NCBI GenBank assembly: GCA_012798365.1
Contig: JAAZNH010000257.1
Span: forward strand, 1 to 7,932
DNA length: 7,932 nucleotides
From: Methanomicrobiales archaeon
Lineage (GTDB): Archaea; Halobacteriota; Methanomicrobia; Methanomicrobiales; Methanospirillaceae
Direction: 5' to 3'
Positions 1 to 5,912 of the stretch are shown one piece after another. Position numbers and translations under genes: made by a program. Each line of letters opens with the position of its first letter. The first letter of the stretch is position 1. The notes under the pieces were generated by a model that searched no databases, was not told where the DNA came from, and was given only the letters and a program-made list of their open reading frames with translations.

Positions 1-99
1 GCCGGGCTCAGCCCTCCCCCCCAACAAAAATGCCGGGGGGGAGGGCCAACCCAGCCGGAAAAATATTTGGGGGGGTGGGTCCAGCCCGGCCCCCCCTCC
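1..99. repeat. G/C-run imperfect palindrome, copy 1 (cut at window start)
   Basis: Bases 1-90 form an imperfect palindrome centred at 45/46. GCCGGGCT at 1-8 pairs with AGCCCGGC at 83-90, C7 at 16-22 pairs with G7 at 69-75, AA at 23-24 with TT at 67-68, and CCGG at 33-36 with CCGG at 55-58. Bases 34-96 recur almost exactly at 257-318 (offset 223); the clearest differences are T80 against C303 and one C fewer in the final C-run of the second copy. A separate local hairpin is possible between CCCTCCCCCCC (12-22) and GGGGGGGAGGG (35-45) around a 12-nt A-rich loop. No protein is encoded convincingly. It may be a non-autonomous MITE-like element or an intergenic palindrome family; its left end lies outside the window. 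Confidence 0.75.
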
Positions 100-225
100 T
101 CATAATTGAGTAGCACCACCCTTTTTTCCAGCCAGTTACTGCGATCCTGCCATGAAACTCCGTCGAATCCCGTGCATGGATATGTTACTCAAATTCGGGT
201 AACCAGCATGGACCGGGCAAACCAT
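100..225. other. Spacer between the two palindromic repeats
   Basis: This 126-bp stretch is unlike the flanking repeats and has more balanced composition. I see no credible coding frame. A 5-bp inverted repeat GTTAC/GTAAC lies at about 185-203. GTCGAATCC near 163-171 resembles a tRNA T-loop, but no T-stem, anticodon arm or acceptor stem can be built around it. I assign no function. Confidence 0.5.
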
Positions 226-322
226 GGAGGGGGGGCCGGAGCGTTTGTAAAAAAAACGGGGGGGAGGGCCAACCCAGCCGGAAAAATATTTGGGGGGGTG
301 GGCCCAGCCCGGCCCCCCTCCC
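226..322. repeat. G/C-run palindromic repeat, copy 2
   Basis: Bases 257-318 repeat 34-96 almost exactly. The ends form a short inverted pair: GGAGGGGGGGCCGG at 226-239 is matched in reverse by CCGGCCCCCCTCC near 310-322, with a one-base difference in run length. The inner left arm is unlike copy 1: it reads AGCGTTTGT followed by A8 (249-256) instead of the C7 block, so this copy looks shortened or diverged on the left. It ends 35 bp from the stop codon of the kinase gene. The inverted ends fit a MITE-like unit, but I see no target-site duplication and no transposase in the window. Confidence 0.7.
282..318 (-). terminator. Candidate terminator of the histidine kinase gene, inside repeat copy 2
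   Basis: Read on the minus strand, G6 (318-313) pairs with C residues at 298-292. Inside it GGGC and GCCC form a second stem with a TGG loop. The hairpin is followed by AAATATTTTT (291-282), and further on by T8 (256-249). A GC-only hairpin with T-tracts 39 bp past the kinase stop would suit transcript termination; archaeal termination depends mainly on the T-tracts. Copy 1 contains the same hairpin and tail, so this may be a property of the repeat rather than a dedicated terminator. Confidence 0.45.
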
Positions 323-356
323 TGCAATGGCAGCAGGCCTTGTGCACAATCACGGT

Positions 357-2465
357 TCAGAACTTTTCCGGAAACACGATGGAGAATTGTGCTCCCGGCT
401 CATGGGTCACCTGCATCTCTCCGCCCAGCTGATGCACGAGCACGCCAACCAGCTGCATGCCAAGACTGCTTTTGCTCCGGGTCTCAAAATCCGCCGGCAG
501 GCCGACCCCGTTATCCTTCACCACAAGGCAGAACATATGATCGCTGCGGTGGTGGAGACTCACCGAGAGGGTCCCGCTCTCCCTGCCGGCAAAGGCATAT
601 TTTAAGGAGTTTGTCACCAGTTCGTTGATGATCAGCCCGCAGGGGATTGCCATATCCAGGTTGATGCTGACATCATCGATCTCGACCGTGACATCAACGA
701 GCGTGGCAAGCGAGTACGAGTTCATCAGGTCTTCGACCAGGCTTTTGATGTAATCTGCCGCGTTGATAACACCGAGACTCCGGGACTGGTACAGCCGTTC
801 ATGCACAAGCGCCATGGTCCGGACCCGGCGCTGGCATTCGCCCAGCTTTTCAACAGCCACGGGATCGGTGACATAATTGGACTGCAGTTCCAGGAAACCG
901 GAGATGACCTGCATGTTGTTCTTGACCCGGTGATGGACTTCCTTGATGATGACCTCCTTTTCCTTCAGGGAGGTTTCCAGCCGCTCCTCGTACCGTTTCC
1001 GCTCCGTGATATCGAGGTGGATCCCTACCCAGGACGTGATCGTGCCGGCGCCGGTGACATGGGGCGCACCCCGGCTTAAGACAATGTACGTCCGTTTGTT
1101 CTTGTCAATAATCCGGTACTCGTAGTCCCAGAACGAACCCGTCTGGACACACTGGCGCCAGTCGGCAATTGTCCGGTCAGCATCCTCCCGGGGCAGCCGG
1201 TGCATCCAGCCGTTTTTGCGGCAGTCATCCAGGGTTGTGCCGAGGACAGACAGGAATGATTCGGAGAGGTAGGTGAAATTGCCTTTGGCATCGCAGGCCC
1301 AGACCCCGAACGGGATCAGGTCCCCGGTCATACGGTACCGCATCTCACTCTCGATGAGGGCCGCCTGGGCATGCCGGCGCTCCGTGATATCCCGGACCGC
1401 GCTCAGGATGGCCGGCCTCCCGCTGTACTCCAGGATCTTGCTGCTGATCTCGACCGGAACAGGCGTGCCGTCACGGGCCATCAGCAGGGATTCAAACAGG
1501 TAGTGGCCTTTTGACTGGAGCTCGGTGTTCTGGGCGGGGGTCAGCCCTCCACCCGGAATGAGACCGAGATCCTGGAGGGAGAGTTCCTGGAGTTTTTTCA
1601 CCGGGTACCCGGACATCCGGGACGCGATCTGGTTGGCGATGATGATCTTTCCTGCGATATCATGGATGAAGATGGCATCCGTGGCCCGGTCAAAGATCAT
1701 GTGGTACCGGAGTTCGGATTCGATCAGTTCGTCCCGCATGGACTTCTGTTCGGTGATGTCAATGACGGAAAAGACAATACGCGAACTGCCGGCAAGGGAC
1801 GCGGTCATCAGGACCCAGATGACCTGCCCGTCCTTTTTTCCCAGGGTGATCTCAACCGGCTCAGTCTTGCTGCCGGCCGCGACCTCCTCGATAAACCGGG
1901 ACCGCCCGGGTCCATCCGGCCAGATGGCACCAAGGCTGGTCCCGGTCAGTTCTGTGGGGAGGTACCCGAGCATCGTTGCTGTCCGCTGGTTAATCTGGGT
2001 GATCATACCGGTCGTTGTGTCAATGGCAAAGATGCCGGCCAGGGCATTGTCAAACATCTCCCGGAATTTCTTCTCCTGCTGGCTCGATTCAGCGAGCGAT
2101 GAGACCACGACTCCCACGGTAACAAAGATGTAGAACCACGCAATGCTGGATGCAAACGCCGTGATCTCAAACGGCATGAAGAAGTACACGAGGCCCAGGT
2201 AGATCCAGCCAAGGCCGATCGTGAAATAGATCGCGTACCGGGGGTGGGTCCGGGCAAGGAGAATGATGGGGAGGATGTACAGGTACGGGAAGACCTCAAT
2301 GATCCCGCTCGTGATGGAGAAGAAGGTGGCAAGGATGATCTCAAGGGTGAATACCACGACAATATAGAGCCAGAACAGTCGCCACCACGAGATATCCTTC
2401 ACGGGATCACGGTCCACCCGGGAGCAGGCCCTGCACGACCGGGAACGGATGTGCATGGCCGGCAT
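357..2465 (-). CDS. Membrane sensor histidine kinase, 4 TM + three PAS + HisKA_2 + HATPase
   Basis: A complete 702-aa sensor kinase. Four hydrophobic segments lie at about 28-50, 58-71, 78-98 and 104-124 with almost no extracytoplasmic loops, so the signal is probably sensed in the membrane or cytoplasm. Three PAS domains follow at about 131-240, 250-363 and 373-489, ending in VIDITEQK, VRDITERR and HLDITERK. The dimerisation/phosphoacceptor domain is HisKA_2 type: EVHHRVKNNMQ at 510-519, with H512 the likely phosphorylated residue by analogy with the HRVKN motif of HWE/HisKA_2 kinases. The ATPase domain (about 600-700) has an N-box INELVTNSLKYAF (N614, N619) and a G1 box DNGVGLP (D651). It presumably autophosphorylates and donates phosphate to the receiver proteins nearby; the ligand is unknown. 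The start is uncertain: ATG at 2465 has no visible Shine-Dalgarno and adds an unusual basic SRSCRACSR leader. In-frame ATG (2456), GTG (2417) or GTG (2402) are alternatives, and all keep the membrane segments. Confidence 0.95.
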   Translation of the reverse strand: MPAMHIRSRSCRACSRVDRDPVKDISWWRLFWLYIVVVFTLEIILATFFSITSGIIEVFPYLYILPIILLARTHPRYAIYFTIGLGWIYLGLVYFFMPFEITAFASSIAWFYIFVTVGVVVSSLAESSQQEKKFREMFDNALAGIFAIDTTTGMITQINQRTATMLGYLPTELTGTSLGAIWPDGPGRSRFIEEVAAGSKTEPVEITLGKKDGQVIWVLMTASLAGSSRIVFSVIDITEQKSMRDELIESELRYHMIFDRATDAIFIHDIAGKIIIANQIASRMSGYPVKKLQELSLQDLGLIPGGGLTPAQNTELQSKGHYLFESLLMARDGTPVPVEISSKILEYSGRPAILSAVRDITERRHAQAALIESEMRYRMTGDLIPFGVWACDAKGNFTYLSESFLSVLGTTLDDCRKNGWMHRLPREDADRTIADWRQCVQTGSFWDYEYRIIDKNKRTYIVLSRGAPHVTGAGTITSWVGIHLDITERKRYEERLETSLKEKEVIIKEVHHRVKNNMQVISGFLELQSNYVTDPVAVEKLGECQRRVRTMALVHERLYQSRSLGVINAADYIKSLVEDLMNSYSLATLVDVTVEIDDVSINLDMAIPCGLIINELVTNSLKYAFAGRESGTLSVSLHHRSDHMFCLVVKDNGVGLPADFETRSKSSLGMQLVGVLVHQLGGEMQVTHEPGAQFSIVFPEKF

Positions 2466-2535
2466 TACCGGACGGAGAGGTACGCTCCTCCGCCCCGGCC
2501 ACCCGGAACTGCATTGCAGATACTTACCCGGAGGA

Positions 2536-2545
2536 CATATAAATA
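2536..2545 (-). promoter_or_regulatory. Candidate TATA box for the histidine kinase
   Basis: The minus strand reads TATTTATATG, close to the archaeal box A consensus TTTAWATA. It is one of the most AT-rich short stretches in the divergent intergenic region. A transcript starting 22-27 bases downstream would begin near 2515, about 50 nt before the annotated start. The plus strand reads CATATAAATA, so the element could also work rightwards, but it is 250 bp from the rightward gene. Confidence 0.5.
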
Positions 2546-2604
2546 CTCCCGTATTTCACGGCCGGGCCGGCCAGGTGCGGGTGTGAGCCTTTTTGGGAGC
2601 TGCG

Positions 2605-2624
2605 CTGCCGGCAGTATCGCGATA
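2605..2624. promoter_or_regulatory. Two abutting 10-bp perfect palindromes, possible operator
   Basis: CTGCCGGCAG (2605-2614) is followed immediately by TATCGCGATA (2615-2624), each a perfect palindrome, near the middle of the 330-bp divergent intergenic region. Dimeric regulators bind sites of this kind, but no regulator is known for this locus. A further inverted pair CGGGC/GCCCG lies at 2632-2647 around a six-base loop. The operator role is inference from position and symmetry only. Confidence 0.3.
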
Positions 2625-2722
2625 GACCTCACGGGCCGTTTTGCCCGGTGCCGGTCAGGATACCATCCAGCCTTGCAGGAAAAACAGCGGATGCAAAGAG
2701 GAGGGAAATTTTTGTTTTTGAG

Positions 2723-2732
2723 AAAATATTAT
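2723..2732 (+). promoter_or_regulatory. Candidate TATA box for the receiver-PAS gene
   Basis: AAAATATTAT lies in a strongly AT-rich patch (about 2707-2733) in an otherwise GC-rich region, 63 bp before the start codon at 2796. Archaeal initiation 22-27 bp downstream would give a short leader of about 40 nt. It matches box A only loosely. Confidence 0.4.
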
Positions 2733-2787
2733 CATGCAGGATACCCTTTAGGGAAATGAAACAGCACGTAAATCACTGTTCAGACAC

Positions 2788-2791
2788 GAGG
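2788..2791 (+). promoter_or_regulatory. Ribosome binding site of the receiver-PAS gene
   Basis: GAGG sits 4 nt before the ATG at 2796, matching part of the archaeal anti-Shine-Dalgarno complement GGAGGTGA. The spacing is short but usable, and it supports this ATG as the start. Confidence 0.5.
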
Positions 2792-2795
2792 AACC

Positions 2796-3542
2796 ATGCA
2801 GGAAAAATCAGTCCTTATCGTTGAGGATGAAGGGGTTGTCGCCCTCTCCATCCAGGCTGCACTCACCAAGATGGGCTACCGGGTCGTTGGCATTGCAGTG
2901 ACCGGAACAGAAGCGATTGCCCTTGCAACCGATCACAAGCCCGACGTGATCCTGATGGATATCCATATCAAGGGGGACATGGACGGTATCCGGACAACCG
3001 AGAAACTTTCGGAGATAACCGACATTCCGGTCATCTTCCTGACTGCCTATGCTGATGACGAAACCGTGCAGCGGGCCATCCGGACAAAGTCCCACGCGTA
3101 CCTTGTCAAACCCTACAATCCCCGGGAACTTTACTCCAATATCGAGTTTGCGATATACAAGCACCGCATGAAAGGAAGGAGCGGCACGCACCGCGAGAAC
3201 CTTGAACTGTACCTCACGCGGTCAGCAGACGCCGGCCTCCTCATCGATATGCAGAACACGATCGTGTTTGCCAATTCCGCTGCTGAGACCATGCTCGGGT
3301 GGACCGCGGAGGAGATGCAGAAAAAGCCGTTCTTTTCGCTTGTCAACCCGACCGTTTCCACCGCTGACGGACCGCCGGACGAGACGATAAAAGGCATCCT
3401 CGCCCTCGATGCCGTCCACTTCCTTCCTCCGGTAGCCCGGGTCTCTACCAAAAGCGACCGTATCAAGACGGTCAGCCTCCGGACCGCGATCGTCCGCGAG
3501 GAGTCCGGGGAGAACCGGTATCTTCTGGTCCTGATGAAATAA
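2796..3542 (+). CDS. Response regulator, receiver + PAS
   Basis: A 248-aa soluble protein. The receiver domain (about 1-122) is intact: acidic pocket E10/D11, phosphoacceptor D55 in LMDIH, switch residue T83 in FLTAYAD and K105 in LVKPYN. After a short polar linker, one PAS domain spans about 137-245 (ADAGLLIDMQNTIVFANSAAETMLGW). The protein ends directly after the last PAS strand (YLLVLMK), and there is no DNA-binding, cyclase or kinase domain. It is divergent from the histidine kinase gene, so the two plausibly form a cognate pair sharing one control region. Its receiver is a paralogue of those at 4417-4782, 5542-5901 and 6486-6854. It probably passes the phosphorylation state to a partner protein; the partner is unknown. 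Confidence 0.93.
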   Translation: MQEKSVLIVEDEGVVALSIQAALTKMGYRVVGIAVTGTEAIALATDHKPDVILMDIHIKGDMDGIRTTEKLSEITDIPVIFLTAYADDETVQRAIRTKSHAYLVKPYNPRELYSNIEFAIYKHRMKGRSGTHRENLELYLTRSADAGLLIDMQNTIVFANSAAETMLGWTAEEMQKKPFFSLVNPTVSTADGPPDETIKGILALDAVHFLPPVARVSTKSDRIKTVSLRTAIVREESGENRYLLVLMK

Positions 3543-3549
3543 CCGGACT

Positions 3550-3580
3550 GGCTGCACAGCACCCGTGCAGCCCCGTTTTT
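3550..3580 (+). terminator. Hairpin and T5 terminator between convergent genes
   Basis: GGCTGCAC (3550-3557) and GTGCAGCC (3565-3572) form a perfect 8-bp stem with a 7-nt loop, followed by CCG and T5 (3576-3580). It begins 7 bp after the receiver-PAS stop codon and fills the 40-bp gap to the convergent gene. The hairpin is symmetrical, but the T-tract exists only for rightward transcription, so the leftward operon would be terminated less well here. Confidence 0.7.
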
Positions 3581-3582
3581 CC

Positions 3583-4782
3583 TTATCGGGCGCCGGCCGG
3601 CTGGCCGACATACTGGTATTCTATCACCTGCCCGGAGCTGTCAAAGAAGGCCCGGATGTTCCAGCAGAAGGAGTGTTCCCGGTTTTTCGGGAGGATGACC
3701 CGGCACGTGATCGTGCCAGCCGGGCAGGCCGGGGTCAGTGATGCCATGTGCTCCCTCACCCGGGGGGCATCCTCCGGGTGAAACGGAAGGGCAAAGACAA
3801 AACCGAGGACTTCGTTTTCCTTCAGGCCGAAGAGATGCAGGAAGGCGGGATTGGCAAACATGCAGGTCCGGTCGGGTTTTGCACGGAAAACAGGTTCGGA
3901 TAAATCCCCGACAACCGCCATCAGCCGCTGTTCACTCGCCTGCAATGCTTCTTCTGCATGGATCCGGTCCGTGACATCGATTATCACCCCGATGAAACCG
4001 GCAATTGCACCCCCGGGGTCATGGAACGTGGCTTTTTTGAAGATGACATCCCGCAGGGTATGGTCTGCATGGGGAAATTTCACCTGGTAGGCCTGGATCC
4101 CGGTGCGGCCCAGCAGCTGCGAGTCTTTCTCCCCGGAGAGAATGGAGATATCCTGCGGAAAGAGTGCCGTATCGCTCCTGCCGATGATGGAACGTTTGGG
4201 GATACCGGTGTATGCCTCAAACGCGTTGTTGCAGCCGAGGTACTCGGCTCTGGCATTCTTGTAATAGACTGGTGCGGGGATGGTATCAATGAGCTGCTGG
4301 AGAAAATCCAGCTGGTGCCGGAGGGATACGGTACGGGCTGCCACCCGCTCCTCAAGCTCCTCGTTGAGTTTCTGGAGCCGGGCTTCACTCTCCTTAAGTT
4401 TCTGGTCCAGGCCCGACTTGTATCGCGCCATCTCGATAACGGAATGGAGTTCCCGCTCATTATAGGGCTTGATGAGATACCCGTACGGCCCGGTCACCTT
4501 TGCCCGGTCAAGCAGGGCCGGATCGGCATATGCAGTGAGGTAGATGACGGGGACCGATGAGACTTTGTGGATTTCTTGTACCGTTTCGATCCCATCCATC
4601 TCCCCCGCGAGATGGATATCCATAAGCACCAGGTCCGGCTGCAGGTCCAGGACCTGTTCAACCGCAGTTTCGCCTGCGTGCGCAGTCCCGGCAACCGTAT
4701 AGCCAAGCGACTGGAGGGTGCCCCTGAGGTCATCGGCAACGATTGCCTCGTCTTCAACAATGAACACCCGGAACCCGGTCAT
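3583..4782 (-). CDS. Response regulator, receiver + coiled coil + two PAS
   Basis: A 399-aa soluble protein. The receiver (about 1-122) has E10/D11, phosphoacceptor D55, T83 and K105. A charged helix at about 124-165 (LKESEARLQKLNEELEERVAAR) is a probable coiled coil for dimerisation. PAS1 lies at about 158-272 (PVYYKNARAEYLGCNNAFEAYTG, ending VIIDVTDR). PAS2 spans about 285-395 and stops at EYQYVGQPAGAR, at the point where a PAS domain would normally continue into a DIT linker. No effector domain follows. The start is supported by AGGAG at 4787-4791, 4 nt before ATG. The gene lies 24 bp behind the upstream receiver-PAS-PAS gene and is the last of the leftward cluster, probably co-transcribed. 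Confidence 0.93.
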   Translation of the reverse strand: MTGFRVFIVEDEAIVADDLRGTLQSLGYTVAGTAHAGETAVEQVLDLQPDLVLMDIHLAGEMDGIETVQEIHKVSSVPVIYLTAYADPALLDRAKVTGPYGYLIKPYNERELHSVIEMARYKSGLDQKLKESEARLQKLNEELEERVAARTVSLRHQLDFLQQLIDTIPAPVYYKNARAEYLGCNNAFEAYTGIPKRSIIGRSDTALFPQDISILSGEKDSQLLGRTGIQAYQVKFPHADHTLRDVIFKKATFHDPGGAIAGFIGVIIDVTDRIHAEEALQASEQRLMAVVGDLSEPVFRAKPDRTCMFANPAFLHLFGLKENEVLGFVFALPFHPEDAPRVREHMASLTPACPAGTITCRVILPKNREHSFCWNIRAFFDSSGQVIEYQYVGQPAGAR

Positions 4783-4806
4783 TGCACTCCTGCCTGGTGT
4801 CGCATC

Positions 4807-5901
4807 CTACTCCACCCAGCCGTTCATGACAATCCTCCCCACGAACGGGTTGTCGGACTGGTTGCTCATGATCCCCTTGATCACGCAGGTGTCCCCGTCC
4901 CGCCTCTCGAATTTCAGCCTCACGGGTTTTGCCATGCCGGGATGGATGAGGATCTCCGAGAGGACCTGCCGCGCCTGCTGGTAATCGCTGATCACGATAT
5001 GATCGAAGATCCTCTTTTTGAGGGGGTCCTGGGCACCAAACCCGAGCGCACGCTTCAGCGACGGGCTCTCCTGCGCAAACCCGCCGTCCTGGTCAAGCAT
5101 GACCGTGACCTCGGAAGCTTCCTCGATGAGGACCCGGAAGTATTCTGCATTGTTCCTTGCCTGCTCCTCGGCGGCTTTGCGGGCAGTCATGTTGCGGATA
5201 CTGACGGCAAATTTTTCTGCACTGCCCCGGGCATCGTACACCGGGTAAATCGTGACATCATACCAGCCCCGGTTCAGCTGGTCCTCGAAATTCAGCCGCT
5301 GTTCGCCCTGGGTGACCAGCTGCCAGCAGGCCATCCGGGGCGTGAGGAGATTCTTTCCCACGAGATCGTAGGCGCTGGTGCCGACCAGTTCATCGACAGC
5401 CATTCCGCAAAACTCGGCAAAGGCGTCGTTGACCATGAGGAAGGTGCCGTCAGAACGGATCAGGAAGAGGAGGTCCCGTGTCGCATTCACCATAAGGCGG
5501 GTGGTTGCTTCACTCTCCCGGATCTTCTTCTCCATCCGGAACTTGTACAGCGCCATCTCGATTGCCGAATGCAGGCCGCGTTCATCATAGGGTTTTATGA
5601 TGTAGCCGTAGGGTTCGGCTTCTTTTGCCCGCTCCAGCAGGGGAGGATCGGCGTACGCCGTGAGAAAGATGACCGGTATCCCGTGAAGCACATGGATCCG
5701 GGTAGCTGCCTCGATGCCGTCCATGGCCCCTGCGAGGTGGATATCCATGAGCACCAGGTCCGGGGGATGGGACGGGATCCTTTCGAGCGCCATCTCACCG
5801 GTTTTTGCGGTCCCGGTGACGGTATACCCGAGGCTCGTGAGGGTTTCTTTGATATCGTCAGCAACGATTGCTTCATCCTCAACAACGAGAATCGAGGGCA
5901 T
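4807..5901 (-). CDS. Response regulator, receiver + two PAS
   Basis: A 364-aa soluble protein. The receiver (about 1-120) has E8/D9, phosphoacceptor D53, T81 and K103. PAS1 lies at about 134-242 (NATRDLLFLIRSDGTFLMVNDAFAEFCG, ending SIRNMTARKAAEEQ). PAS2 lies at about 253-360 (FRVLIEEASEVTVMLDQDG), resembles the PAS_3 type, and ends abruptly at IVMNGWVE where other family members read VNSRDITERK. There is no output domain. It starts only 11 bp past the stop of the receiver-GAF gene, which implies one transcript and likely translational coupling. Only a weak GGAT-type element precedes the ATG. The receiver is a close paralogue of both neighbours. The ligands of the PAS domains cannot be read from the sequence. 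Confidence 0.93.
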   Translation of the reverse strand: MPSILVVEDEAIVADDIKETLTSLGYTVTGTAKTGEMALERIPSHPPDLVLMDIHLAGAMDGIEAATRIHVLHGIPVIFLTAYADPPLLERAKEAEPYGYIIKPYDERGLHSAIEMALYKFRMEKKIRESEATTRLMVNATRDLLFLIRSDGTFLMVNDAFAEFCGMAVDELVGTSAYDLVGKNLLTPRMACWQLVTQGEQRLNFEDQLNRGWYDVTIYPVYDARGSAEKFAVSIRNMTARKAAEEQARNNAEYFRVLIEEASEVTVMLDQDGGFAQESPSLKRALGFGAQDPLKKRIFDHIVISDYQQARQVLSEILIHPGMAKPVRLKFERRDGDTCVIKGIMSNQSDNPFVGRIVMNGWVE

Positions 5902-5912
5902 GGTGTATCCGG

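Noticed and set aside
158..185. tRNA-like T-loop sequence GTCGAATCC
   Set aside because: No 5-bp T-stem, anticodon arm or acceptor stem can be paired around it on either strand.
34..318. CRISPR-like arrangement of two repeats
   Set aside because: Only two copies, a repeat of more than 60 bp, one long spacer of well over 100 bp and no cas genes; the homopolymer palindrome does not resemble a CRISPR repeat.
340..349. Palindrome TTGTGCACAA just after the kinase stop codon
   Set aside because: A 10-bp palindrome is not rare, and it is followed by no T-tract of its own; the repeat hairpin further on is a better terminator candidate.
106..432. A 108-codon plus-strand frame across the repeats
   Set aside because: It runs through the G/C-run palindrome and into the antisense of the kinase 3' end; its composition follows the repeat, not a protein.
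2244..2759. A 171-codon plus-strand frame crossing the divergent intergenic region
   Set aside because: Half of it is antisense to the kinase membrane segments and the rest covers the promoter region. It has no Shine-Dalgarno and no domain-like pattern.
2691..2759. A 22-codon ORF (MQRGGKFLFLRKYY...) upstream of the receiver-PAS gene
   Set aside because: It has no ribosome binding site and overlaps the candidate TATA box, so it is unlikely to lie wholly within the transcript.
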